This document shows positions 21,498-32,795 of a stretch of DNA of 64,000 nt, piece after piece (position 1 is the first letter of the stretch; each line of letters opens with the position of its first letter). Position numbers and translations under genes: made by a program. This DNA comes from Diphasiastrum complanatum (Eukaryota; Streptophyta; Lycopodiopsida; Lycopodiales; Lycopodiaceae). Location: NCBI GenBank assembly GCA_029204225.1, contig CM055095.1:33848590-33912589 (forward strand). Reading direction: 5' to 3'. Under the pieces are notes generated by a model that saw nothing but the letters and a program-made list of their open reading frames with translations, had not been told where the DNA came from and did no database searches.

Positions 21498-22658
21498 TGT
21501 TGACAGATCCCCTCCTCTAGAGGATCTGTTGGTTACCTTTTTCTTCTTTATTTCTTGCTTACGGCTTAACGGCTAGTATTCTGCCTATCAGCAGAGGCTG
21601 TGGGCACTTCTTGAGATTATCGTTCTTATTTAAAGGCCCAGATTAGACAAAAGGGACAGATTGGTCATTGTAGTATAGATTTGTCCTGCCAGTTAGAGGA
21701 TAACTCAAGGACGAACTCTCTTGAATGCACTTACATTCATACAAAGATGCAAGCCAAGAATGTTCATTCACAGATCAGCATACAGCCCAAATGAACGTTC
21801 AATGGATTCTACAGCTACCTACTCTAAAACAAATTGAATCAGAGTCTGCATTTTACTAACACTGAGCTACACTTGCATAAATTGACAAAACAAGAAAAAG
21901 AACTAATCTACAGCATGTTAGAAGTCCAAGAATCAAGAAACCAACCAATCTATTGATTCTTGGACATCCCAAGAACATCAAGAACTGGACTATAACGAGA
22001 TATGCAATATTTACACCACAAACCCAGCCTAATTAGTTTACCTGAATGTTGGTTCCTACATTAATCCACAAACAAGAAAAGAAACTAATCCACTCTATGA
22101 AAGTAGCAAATCTAATCCACTCTACAGTCCACAACCACACGCAAAAGGAGGGAAGGGCAAGATCATAAATGCATCACTCAAGAAACAAGCATGATCAAAG
22201 AGCTCAATGGATGCACCAAACTCATGAAGGCTCTTCTCATTTCAGCATGGAGTTGATACAATTCACAAAAAGCTCCTCTTCACAAAGAGGGAGTCTCTTA
22301 AATAAGCAAGAGAGCTTCTTAGGTGGCATCCTAGTGGAATTTCCACATTTCACAAATTACAAGTAGAATTATGCTCTCCACTAGAGGTCACCATCAAAAG
22401 GTGGCTCACTCTACTTTCTTTAAGAGGAGTCTACTTGCATTTATTACATTTGCTTAGAAATACTAGTTCCTACATGGTCATTCCATCTTTCGAGATTCAC
22501 CATGAGGCTTACACAGTTCTTGCTTGCCATTCCTAACTAGCATTTCTCGGCTCTCATACTCGGCTCTCAGTCTTCATTAGTCTCGTCTTCTCAGAGACCT
22601 CCTCGGTCTTGAGTTGCTCTGTCCGAGTATCTTGGGGATTCATTAGAATCAACCAACA
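21498..22658 (-). repeat. 3' LTR of element G
   Basis: 1,161 bp with TGTTG/CAACA ends. In element orientation a purine tract (AGGGGTGGGATGA) sits just before its TGTTGG start, which identifies it as the 3' LTR. A 13-bp perfect inverted repeat (GTCCAAGAATCAA at 21,924-21,936, complement at 21,953-21,965) could form a hairpin. The segment 21,996-22,215 is repeated at 24,758-24,975, and 22,278-22,658 is repeated inverted at 32,413-32,795. Confidence 0.85.
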
Positions 22659-24757
22659 TCATCCCACCCCTATTGTGTTGCAGGACCCACTGCAACTCAT
22701 ATTGGACGATGTCGCTCTGCTTTGTATTGGCATCTTCGATCGTCACTTGGAAAAGCGTAGATCCTCATTTGCTTACATAAAACCAAGTGCTTATTGTCGC
22801 CAGTCTTTATCACAAAAATGTTTTTTATGAATTGCCGCAGTTTAACCAGAATGTCTTATTGCTGCAATTGGTTGACATTCTCAAAATTGGAGAGCTCTCA
22901 ACAGCTTCACAACTTGCATGCTCGAGTGCTTTCCATGTGTCTCTTTGTTTTGTCACTTGTATCTACCATTGACGGTTTCATCTTTGGTTTCTTGGCAGAT
23001 TCTATCTTCTGGGAGGTCTGTATCCTCCATTTGCCTCGGGGTGTTTCTGTGGTTATTCTCTTAGTTGAAGTTCCAGTCTCAAGGAAAACCTTTGATCTGC
23101 AAGTTGCACAAACTTTGATTATCAGTCCCAAGGGGATGGATTCATCAAAAATTGGTGGTAGGAACAATTTTGGATGGACGGTCTGGTAACGGTAAGGAAA
23201 CATGATGAAGGCTTGGTGGAAGGATGAAGGAACTGATAGTTCTACAGTTGCAGCCTTGGACCCTTGCAATGTCAAGCTTTGACCACCACTTGCTAGGTGA
23301 GGAGCTTGCTTTATTTTGCAGGTTCACGGTTGTCTTCATCTTTCTTTTCTGCAGCTCTTTCTTTTAAACTGTTACTTTTGGATCTCTTTGGGCTTCATAG
23401 GAGGGGATTCAACTATCATTGCTCCAAAGAGTTTCTTTTGATCAAGGTTGATCTGACTCATATGTTGCTTAGATTTTGTCCTTTTCTCCTCAGCTTCTTT
23501 GCTTAATTTCTGATGTCTTCTAGCTGCTTCGCCTGCTTTTGTAGGTCTTCTTTTGGCTGATCACAATTGTAGGTGGCAATTGGTCTCGGCAAGACGTTTG
23601 CAATGATCTTTCAACTGCTTCGGTAGGACTATAAAAACTAGGGATTTCTCAGAAGAACAGTAAATTGATGATAAACAAATAGATGGAGGGAAGGGTGGTA
23701 GTGACAACGATAGATGGTGTGGGCGATAGGCATGAGAATGGGCGCAGAAGTATGGCAAGAGGTCGGTTGAAGAAGGAGACTGATTTCCCAATGCTTGTGT
23801 CTGAAGGATCTTCGTCGTGACTAGGATACTTCTTCTAATCGAGTCATTTTGGATTGCCCATCTGTCTTCTTAGCCTTGTCGTTGTTGACTTGGGTTTGTG
23901 ACCTTGGTTGTCGATCTTGCTGGTGTTGTTGTAGGCAGCGTAACTGCTCCAGTGGATCCAAGCAGATCCACTCTCTCTCCCCGTCCCAAAAAAAAATTTG
24001 TTGGTGGGGATGCTGGTATTGGTAACTATTCATGGTCAAGATTGGATCCGCGTGTGGAACACATAGTTAAAACTCATTTGAACACGCGACTTGACTAAAT
24101 ATTGAACAAATTTTAACTAAATTTGTTTCGATCTTGCTGTAGTTGACTCGGAGATGAATATGGCAATTAGATACAGGAATCAACTCGGATGTGACATGGA
24201 CTGTGCAGATTTAGTGGATGCACAAAAATCCAAAACTCTGTATAAGGTGACTGGAAAATTGATAGATGAATGACAAGTTATTCTTGAGATACGCTACATG
24301 ATGTCTCCTGTGCAATGGCTATCTTTGATGAACTAAAAACAAATCTAAAAAAAATATGCATTTAGAAGAAATTACCAAAATTAAACAATGACAAAAAATA
24401 AACAAGGGAGATACCAATGTTACAAAGAGTGAAGGCCGTAGAGCACTTGTCAAACAAAAAGTCATTCATCAACATGCATAATTCACCTGGACAATTTCAT
24501 GTTGCATTGATCTTGTAGAGTAATGAAAAACTCTCAGAAGCCCTTGTCAGAAATAAGGCAGGTACTGACACTTGAATCTACCATTATTGATAGCAGATGT
24601 TGTAAGATATACCTTGAGATGCAGGTATGGATGAGGTACTATGTCCTGAGGACCTCTCTGAGTAAGAGATTCAGAACCGAATCTCTATTTGGATTTCCGA
24701 ATCCTAGATTGATTGTGTATTGGCACATTGGAAATCTTAGCAGCATGTGGAATCCTT
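22659..24757 (-). other. Internal region of element G
   Basis: On the minus strand, around 23,570-23,380, a charged helical segment is readable (KAGEAARRHQKLSKEAEEKR, then KSKQHMSQINLDQKKLFGAM), broken by stops. This is the kind of Lys/Glu-rich text found in gag-like or accessory proteins, but no domain is assigned. Other frames (for example 23,275-22,907) are unrecognised. Nothing is seen in the last kilobase. Confidence 0.4.
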
Positions 24758-24975
24758 GAGATATGCAAGATTTACACCACAAATCCAGCCTATTTACTTT
24801 ACCTGAATGTTGGTTCCTACATTAATTCACAAACAAGAAAAAAAACTAATCCACTCTACGAAAGCAGCAAATCTAATCCACTCTACAGTCCACAACCACA
24901 CACAAAAGGAGGGACGGGCAAGATCATAAATGCATCACTCAAGAAACAAGCATGATCAAGGAGCTCAATGAATGC
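24758..24975 (-). repeat. Element G 5' LTR, middle segment
   Basis: Matches 21,996-22,215 of the 3' LTR at about 93%. It stops abruptly at 24,975; the expected continuation is found, reversed, from 32,795 down to 32,413, with about 80 bp missing between. Confidence 0.8.
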
Positions 24976-25571
24976 TTCAAGTTGTTCTTCACACATGTGG
25001 ATCAGGTTGTAGAGGATAAGTTTTAGATATTCCACAAGATCCTATTTTATAGGGAATATTCCTATATTTGTGGAAGATTAGCTTTTTGGTTTCTAGCTAA
25101 TGTGATAAGTCAACTTTGGATAATGAGCATATTTGGCTCCTATTGGTGGATCTAGATGACTAGGCACTCTTCACACGTGTGAAGGCCTACTGGATAGTAC
25201 ACAGCTCGTGGATGTACTTGATCTATAAAGAGATCAACCATTTCAATAGAAAGTTGATGAGAGATTTACAATCTAGCAATTTGCTTGTAATCTACACATT
25301 TGTCTTGTGATTTTATGCTTGGAATGCTATCAAATGTTATAGTACTTTGCTCTCTAGTCATAGTCTGTACAGTGGCTATTGTCCACACGTGTAAGGCCAC
25401 TCTTGATGATTATTGAAGTTTACATTAGTTGATCTTGCTAAATAGTTGATGATCTATGTGTGGATCTTGATCTAATCAATAAAATTTGTTAGATCCATTG
25501 ATTTGGCCATCAACTCCTCTTGTAGATTGATTTGTACAATCAATCATTGTCCTTGTTTTAGAAAATTCACA
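24976..25571 (+). repeat. Copia D LTR, truncated copy, plus strand
   Basis: Matches the complement of 27,453-28,030 and ends AATTCACA right before a primer-binding site, so it is the end of a 5' LTR. Its first 250 bp are missing. It carries the palindrome CACACGTGTG near 25,172 and a one-base variant near 25,394. Confidence 0.85.
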
Positions 25572-25584
25572 TGGTATCAAAGCC
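25572..25584 (+). other. Primer-binding site of copia D (plus copy)
   Basis: TGGTATCAAAGCC directly after the LTR end. About 130 bp of leader follow before gypsy sequence takes over. Confidence 0.85.
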
Positions 25585-25789
25585 CATATCAAGAGGCATG
25601 TAATGATCCATTAATCAATTGAAAAATCATTGTCAAAGTGTTGATTTGATCTAATCTTGTGTGGGCGAGCTCTAAGAGAGTGATAGCTTCATTTGTTTTG
25701 GTCCAAGTCTATATCAGCCATCTTCACTTGCTCGTCTTCAGTGGTTGAGCTGCGCAACAATGCAAGTAGGTATGTAGCAATGAATGGAA

Positions 25790-27452
25790 ATAGATTAACA
25801 TGGGATTTAGGAGAGTAGAGGAGATAAATCCAACAGAAGTCTGTGATGCCATAGACGAAGAGTTAATCCATGAGGCAACCACACTGCCTACACAAAATAT
25901 CAAAAATGTTAAACAAACAGAAGATAATAGATACAAAACTAACCAAGCAACAAAAACAAATATGAGCTAAACTTAAATAGCCCATACAACCTTTATCAGA
26001 AAATCAAAAGGCCCTACCAAGCAAAAGAGCATCTAGCTCTGGTAGCACGACACCATCACTAATTCCCAAAGTTCTCGAGAACTTTGTGGAACCACCTTTT
26101 GATCTTCCACAACATTTCAAGGACTTGCTAAGATAGCCCAACTCAATCTTAAGAATCCTGATGAAGACATGGATCGTTTCGTTCATGTTGGAGCCCACCT
26201 GACGCCAGACCAACTCTTTGGTTTGGAGACTTTAGTAAGGAAATACAAAGCTGTATTTTCTTGGAATTATACCAAAATGAAGGGTGTCCCACCTGACGTC
26301 GTAGTCCATAGTATTTCACTCGAAGAAAATGCTAAGCCTATTTGGGCTAAGCCATATCGTTGTAACCTTGTTTATGAGGATATTAAGAAGCTGTTAGATG
26401 TTGGCTTCATTTATGAAATCTAGCATACAGATTGGGTATCACCCATCGTGGTGGTTTCCAAGAAAAATGGCAAGCTTCGTATTTGCATTGATCTCAAAAA
26501 TCTTAATGCAGTTACTAAAAAGACCACTTCCTATTGCCCTTAACGACACAAATTCTAGAGGAAATGGCAAGAGCTGAAGCTTTCAGCTTCTTAGATGGAT
26601 TTAGTGGCTATTTCCTAGTCTAGATAGCCCTTGAGGATCGACACAAAATGGCTTTTGCCATGGAATATGGCATTTATGCTTACAACATAATGCCTTTTGG
26701 CTTATGCAATGCCCCTTCCATGTTCCAACGTGTCATGCAAATGGCATTCCAAGATTTGCTCCACCGCATCATCGAGATTTATCTTGATGATCTAGGGGTG
26801 CATTCTTCAGCAGAAAAACACCTCAAGGAACTAGAAAAGATATTCATTCGTTGTCGCAGGTTTGGAATATCACTTAACCCTTAAAAGTGTCAAATCTGGG
26901 TCATTCATGGGGTTGTGCTCGGACATATCATCTCCAAAGACAATATTTCTATCGATCCTTCAAAGATCAAGGTTATAGTTGAGATGCCCCTCCCTATAGT
27001 TGTGAAAGAAGTCTACGTTTTCTTAGGTCACACTAACTACTACCGCATCTTCATAATCGACTATGCCGGTAAGACACCGCTCATTTAATTAGTTGTGGTT
27101 GACCTAGGTGGACTCAGGAAAGAATAAAAGCTTTTGAGGAACTCAAGACCACTCTACTACTGTGCCACTACTTCATTCCCCTGATTACGCAAAGGAATTT
27201 CATGTGCATACTGACGCAACTAAGTATGCCATTGGTGGTATCCTAGCACAACCGGGCCTAGCACAACCGGGCAAGTATAGCAAAGATTTTTCGATACGTT
27301 TCTTGAGCAAACAATTGGTGCCTACTGAAATAAACTATACAACAATCGAACATGAAGTACTGGCCATGGTCTATGCTGTTGCGACATTATTTGATAGACC
27401 AAACCTTTGCATTTTACATAGACCATCAAGCACTGCTATATACTGTAAATAA
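25790..27452 (+). pseudogene. Athila/Tat-type gypsy reverse transcriptase-RNase H remnant
   Basis: Readable blocks in order: YKAVFSWNYTKMKGVPPDVV (26,247 on), DWVSPIVVVSKKNGKLRICI (26,432 on), IMPFGLCNAPSMFQRVMQ (26,690 on), the catalytic IEIYLDDLGVHSS (26,774 on), then RNase H with FHVHTDATKYAIGGILAQPG and NYTTIEHEVLAMVYA. The FSW/KGxPP spacing is that of the Athila/Tat branch, not chromoviruses. A small duplication adds an extra AQPGL. Many stops and frameshifts. It ends at ALLYTVN, cut by the copia D LTR. Confidence 0.88.
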
Positions 27453-28284
27453 CGTGAATTTTTTGAAAAAAAAGACAATGATTGATTGTACAAATCAATC
27501 TACAAGAGGTGTTGATTGCCAAATCAATGAATCTAACAAATTATTGATTAGATCAAGATCTACACAGATCATCAACTATTTAGCAAGATCAACTAATGTA
27601 AACTTCAATAATCATCAAGGGTGGCCTCACATATGTGTAAAACAGCCATTGTACGGACTATGACTAGAGAGCAAAGTACTATAACATTTGATAGCATTCC
27701 AAGCATAAAATCACAAGACAAATGTGTAGATTGCAAGCAAATTGCTAGATTCTAAATCTCTCATCAACTCTCTTTATAGATCAAGTACATCCATGAGTTG
27801 TGTACTATCCAGCAGGCCTTCACACGTGTGAAGAGTGCCTAGTCATCTAGATCCATCAATATGAGCCAAATATGCTCATTATCCAAAGTTGACTTATCAC
27901 ATTAGCTAGAAACCAAAAAGCTAATCTTCCACAAATATAGGAATATTCTCTATAAAATAGTATCTAGTGGAATATCTAAATCTTATCCTGTACAAATTGA
28001 TCCACACGTGTGAACAACAACTTGACATGTGAGAGCATTTACTCGTTCACATGGAAGTGCAAGCTAATTACATGGAAATTGGTCAAAGTGACTTTTTCTT
28101 AGATTCTAGCCACAAATCAAGTTCACACTTGTGTAGATTGAACCAAAATGAATCTAACTATTTACAGGTACATTTTGTACATCCTTTCACACGTGGGAAC
28201 AGACTCCACACATGTGAGATCCTATCATGAACATAGATCTCATGATTGATCAATTTCATCAAGTTGGAAGTGACAATTTCAGCA
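27453..28284 (-). repeat. Copia D 3' LTR, full length, minus strand
   Basis: 832 bp. In element orientation it starts TGCTGAAATTG after the purine tract GAGGAGGAG and ends AATTCAC plus one base. It is inverted relative to the partial copy at 24,976-25,571. It carries several ACACGTGT-type palindromes (near 27,825, 28,010, 28,190). Confidence 0.88.
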
Positions 28285-28297
28285 CTCCTCCTCACTT

Positions 28298-28885
28298 CTA
28301 ACTTGGTAAGTCTAATGCACATCTATATACCATTCCAAGAGCACCTCTTAACTTGAAAAATGGATCTTTAGGCAACGGCTTAGTTAAGATATCAGCTATG
28401 CACTCAGATGATGGCACGTAATGAAGTTGTACCTCCTTGGATTGCACCTTCTCCCTCACAAAGTGATGAGCTATCTCAATATGCTTTGTTCGAGCATGGA
28501 AGATAGGATTTGTAGCAATTTGTTGAGAAGCTTGATTGTCACAATAGATGCAAGGGATCTTCTCGGCATTTAGCACTTGTAGTTCCACCAAAAGTCTTTT
28601 TAGCCATAGGAGTTCTTTTGTTGTTGAAGTCAATGCCTTGTACTCGGCTTCACAAGAGGAAAGTGAGATTGTATCTTGCTTTTTGGAAAGCCAAGATATC
28701 ACTCCTCCACAAAGGAAAGTGGCAAATGCACTTATAGATCTCCTATCCATCTTGTCTCTTGCAAAATCTGAATCCAAATATGCCCTCAAGTACAAGTTAG
28801 ATCCTTGATAGAGAATGCCAAAATATCTAGTAGAAGAGACATATCTAAGTACTCTCTTGGCACTTTGCATCTCATTTTGTGTGTA
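28298..28885 (-). pseudogene. Copia D RNase H, largely open
   Basis: A 190-codon open frame: SAKRVLRYVSSTRYFGILY, YLDSDFARDKMDRRSISAF, then the catalytic SLSSCEAEYKALTSTTKEL, YCDNQASQQIATNPIFHART and ILTKPLPKDPF. The RNase H domain is intact in sequence, but the rest of pol is not attached: text breaks just upstream of 28,885, where the opposite-strand fragment begins. A close relative lies at 59,379-59,910. Confidence 0.9.
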
Positions 28886-28932
28886 GATGCTGATTTTTCT
28901 ACATTGGTGAGATTGGTAGAGTAACTTCTTTT

Positions 28933-29390
28933 GTGACCCAAGATTTTTTTGTGGATTGGATCATCAATGATTTGAAATCCTTCACAAGATCCATAAGGAA
29001 CAAGGCCGAGCCTTCAAGGCTCACATACTTTGAGAAAGAAAAGCAAAAGGAAGACACAACTCCTTCTACCTCTTACTATTTTCTAACCACAATGCTTGAA
29101 GAGCCATCATATTATGAAGATGCAAGTAGATCACAAGTTTGGAGAGATGCAATGCAAGTAGAGTTTGATGCTCTGGTAGATAATCAAACTTGGAATCTTG
29201 ACCACCTTCCATATGGAAAGAAGCCACCTGCATGTAAGTGGATCTATAGAATAAAGTACAATCAAGATGGATTTATAAGTAAGTACAAAGGAGTTTCTTC
29301 AAACTAAAGGCATAGATTATGAAGAAACATTTCCACCTATAGCAATGCTTGTAACTATTAGATTGATCATTTGTATTGCTACTTGTTTTC
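28933..29390 (+). pseudogene. Copia reverse transcriptase N-terminal fragment
   Basis: Starts with an integrase-RT linker (EPSRLTYFEKEKQKED), then EPSYYEDASRSQVWRDAMQV and the RT start VDNQTWNLDHLPYGKKPPAC and KWIYRIKYNQDG. A frameshift near 29,290 is followed by FLQTKGIDYEETFPPIAMLV. It stops near 29,390 against gypsy sequence. It may be the missing upstream part of copia D, flipped. Confidence 0.85.
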
Positions 29391-30450
29391 AGACCTCCAC
29401 AAAATTAGTATCATCCATGAAACAATCACAGGTTCAAATTCAAGAGCTACCTAGGCAAAACCCAACGCCATACCTGCCACAACTAGCGCTCTTAGGTCCA
29501 CCTCCTAGGGGACCACCCAAAAAAGGACATCACCAAAATTGACAACAAAAAGCACAAGCTTAGACTAACTTTGTTGATCATCTGATGCCTCATACAACAC
29601 AGACAACACATTCCACACTGGACATTATGTGCCTTATCACAAAGATTCCTCATGTTCCTGTTCAAAAGATGAGTATCCAACCCATCAAGAAAATCCAGAA
29701 TTGCTGGCCATCCAAGATGGCTACGCAATTGCCCAAGGGCCAATGAGCAACAAATGTTTCATCTGTGGTGAAATAGGTCATTTCATGGTTGATTGTAAAG
29801 TCAAAAATCAATACCATGCAGAATGCCCAAAATGTGTATGGAAACATAGTTTTAAGAATCGTCCCAAGCAACCACATAAGATCCTCCCTGCAAGACACAT
29901 ATGTCATGAACCAGTTAGGGTCATGACAAGAGCACAACACAAAGCTCAACAACAACACAACCCAATCGATACACCTGTTGACCATAGGGGAACCTAGAGA
30001 TTACCTAGATCCACTAGTGGAACAAAGGCAATACCATAAAATTAGAGATGAGTTATTGTGGGACAAAGCAAAAATTGATAGTCCATTACCTGCTCCAATC
30101 CTCACGCAAGCGCAACCCCTAAAAGGATTAGAAGTTTTTTCCGAAATCCTTCAAGCTCAAATCACAATGTCATTCCATGGTGCCATCAAATCCTTCATAG
30201 GCCTTAAAGGTTGTATCCATAGAAGTTTTCAACTGCCCGATGTCCAAGATGAATAGCGAAAACCTGAAGAGATTCCAAGTATACCTCAAATTCCTATAAA
30301 TCTGATGAATATTGGTGCTATTAAGGGGAATAACATCACTTTACCAATGCTCTACAAAGACTATCCCATGGTGTCCGCTATCTTAGATAATGGATCAGGC
30401 ATAAACATAATGGCTTTGTCACTAGCAAAGTCATGGGGTTTCACCCAGTT
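29391..30450 (+). pseudogene. Gypsy gag end and protease remnant
   Basis: One frame has the zinc-knuckle-like CFICGEIGHFMVDCKVKNQY (29,758 on) and later Lys/His-rich text. The next (29,978-30,256) encodes DYLDPLVEQRQYHKIRDELL. After a stop, a third shows VSAILDNGSGINIMALSLAK, the retroviral-type protease with DNGSG for the usual D-S/T-G. This order matches the gag-protease end of an Athila/Tat element. It lies downstream of the RT remnant, the reverse of normal order. Confidence 0.75.
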
Positions 30451-30557
30451 CAATAGGTTGTCTAGGAGGTTGGTAGTGTCCTCCTGTGTTTTCTCGATGG
30501 TTGTATCGTGGGTTTAGTAGTAGTAAAATGATGTATCTCCCATGACATCACAAATGT
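30451..30557. other. Short unassigned stretch
   Basis: About 100 bp between gypsy protease text and the copia C LTR. Nothing recognisable. Confidence 0.4.
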
Positions 30558-31187
30558 TGACAAAATTTCCAGAATTCACATGTGTGGGGAATGTCCACAA
30601 GTATGATAGATCTAATTAAGCTTTATGATTAGCACAATAACCTGATTCTAGATTGATTAGCAAGATCTAGTACAAAAGTTATGGCTTAACCACAATCTAG
30701 CATGCTAAGCAACAGAGAATGATAGCAATGAATCATAAATGAGCAAAAGTACAAGAAATTAGTGTATTAGCATTAGCCTCAACACAAGTTAGAGAGAGAG
30801 AGAGATAGAGAGATAACAAGCAAAAATTGTGTGGATCCAAAATGGCAAGAGATAGCGACAAAGCTTTGGTTCTTCATCAAAAATTATGAGGAGAGCTACA
30901 CATATTTATGGAGTTTGCGGTAGCTCGAGGTAGAACCACATCCATTCACCATTTAATGACATCTAAAGTGAAAACTAGAGTCTATGTGACATTTGTCACA
31001 TCTTATGCATGAATTTCTAGCTACTTTTTCCGAGTGTCCTAATTCTAACTAGAAATGTACAAATCATCATCCATGTGTCCATTTCACTTTGTGCATGCCT
31101 TGCATGTCACTATGGATCACTTACAATTAATGCATGTGAATTGCCACGAGTTTCTACTAGCATATTTTTGCTAATTCTAAGTCTACA
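30558..31187 (-). repeat. 3' LTR of copia C
   Basis: 630 bp on the minus strand, starting TGTAGACTTAG and ending AATTTTGTCA. Its last 40 bases match the LTR remnant at 19,314-19,356 on the plus strand. A short GA run lies near 30,795. It abuts reverse-transcriptase text instead of a polypurine tract, so the end of pol was deleted. Confidence 0.85.
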
Positions 31188-32412
31188 ACGAAAAACCCAC
31201 TTGCAACCAATGGTGTGCTTGTTGGATGGAAGATCCACAAGCTCCCATGTCTTGTTGGCCATCAAAGCATCATATTCCTCCTTCATGGCAAGATACCATT
31301 CCTCCGAATTGAGTGCATCATATACATCCTTTGGCTCCTCATGTGAAATAAAATAAGCACAATTAGTGGAGCTAAGTTCCACTTGCTTGCCTCTATCTTC
31401 ATAAGTAAGACTCCTAGGCTCGGATCTTTCTCTTTGAGATCTCCTTGGTGAAAAAATTTGAGGTGACTCCTCCTCAATTCTCGGCCCCATCTCTCCATGA
31501 TAGTGTTAAAGGGTGATGATTGGAGTATCTTTGTGAGAATCTTTGAACTCGGCCTCCTCAAGAATGTATTTTTGATCCTCATGGAATATAACATCCCTAC
31601 TCTCAATTGTAGTTGAGGTAGAGGGAACATAGATTTTGTAAGCTTTCTTGTTGGATGCATATCCAACCATGATCCCCTTAATAGAATTTGGATCATCTCT
31701 TTTCCTTGTTTCCAAGGGTACATGAACAAAGCAAGCACAACCAAAAACTCTAAGGTGATTTACCTTAGGTTTCTTCTTAAACAAGACTTCAAAAGGTGAC
31801 TTTCCAGCAAGGGCATTGTGAGGTAATCTATTGCACAAATAGTTTGCACAATTTATAGCTTCACCCCAATATTCAATAGGCAAAGAAGCTTCAACTCAGA
31901 TTGCTTTAGCACATTCACATAAAGGTCTGTTTTTCCTCTCAGCAACTCCATTTTGAGATGGAGAATAAGCACAAGAAAACTCTCTCTTTATTCCTTCACC
32001 TTCACAATATTCATGAAACTTGTTGGAGATGTATTCACCTCCTCCATCGCATCTTAAAGCTTTAATTTTGAAAGAAAACTATTTCTCAACATAAGCTTTG
32101 AAGATTAGGAAGTGATCAAATACCATAGCTTTTGAAGAAAGTAGATACAAACAAGTATATCTAGTAAAGTCATCAATAAAGGTGACAAAACATGTTGCAC
32201 CACCAATACTTTTAGAAGAGAAAAAATGAACATCAGAGTGTATAAGCTCCAAAGGGTGATTAGTCTTGATAAAAGACTTTTGATATGGCTTTCTATGTGA
32301 TTTTGCAATAGCACAAGCCTCACAAGGATTGAAATCTTTGGAAAGAGTTTTTGGAAGGCTAATAGCCTTCACTTTTTTGACCATAGAAGACATAGATTTA
32401 AAGTTAGGATGT
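31188..32412 (-). pseudogene. Copia C integrase and start of reverse transcriptase (3' half, inverted)
   Basis: In minus reading: PNFKSMSSMVKKVKA, CEACAIAKSHRKPYQK, the integrase catalytic residues in LELIHSDVHFF (Asp), RCDGGGEY (Asp) and SQNGVAERKNR (Glu), then LRVFGCACFVHVPLETRKR, IMVGYASNKKAYKIYV, a linker (SPRRSQRERSEPRSLTY) and RT start YDALMANKTWELVDLPSNKH ending at GCKWVF. Two stops (after YVEK and after CAKAI) and a frameshift break it. RT beyond the first 20 or so residues, and RNase H, are deleted up to the LTR. It continues the frame cut at 21,497. Confidence 0.9.
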
Positions 32413-32795
32413 TGTTGGCTGATTCTGACGAATCCCCAAGATACTCAGACAGAGCAACTCAAGAGCACCTCTCACCTTAGACCGAGGAGGTTTTTGAGAA
32501 GACGGGACTAATGAAGACTGAGAGCCGAGTATGAGAGCCGAGAAATGCTAGTTAGGAATGGCAAGCAAGAACTGTGTAAGCCTCGTGGTAAATCCTGAAA
32601 GATGGAATGATCATGTAGGAACTAGTATTTCTAAGCAAATGTAATAAATGCAAGTAGATCCCTCTTAAAGAAAGTAGAGTGAGCCACCTTTTGATGGTGA
32701 CCTCTAGTGGAGAGCATTATTCCACTTGTAGTTTGTAAAATGTGGAAATTCCACTAGGATGCCACCTAAGAAGCTCTCTTGCTTATTTAAGAGAC
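32413..32795 (+). repeat. Element G 5' LTR, first segment (inverted)
   Basis: Starts TGTTGGCTGATTC at 32,413 and matches the complement of 22,278-22,658 at roughly 93%. Homology ends at 32,795. With 24,758-24,975 it makes up most of one LTR broken by the inversion. Confidence 0.85.

Larger units (their letters stand above)
21498..24975 (-). mobile_element. Element G, non-autonomous LTR element inserted in copia C
   Basis: Minus-strand element: 3' LTR 21,498-22,658, internal region 22,659-24,757 and part of the 5' LTR (24,758-24,975). The rest of the 5' LTR lies reversed at 32,413-32,795 because of the inversion. The internal region, about 2.1 kb, has no protease, reverse transcriptase or integrase. 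It probably depends on another element. A further LTR fragment is at 56,083-56,377. Confidence 0.75.
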
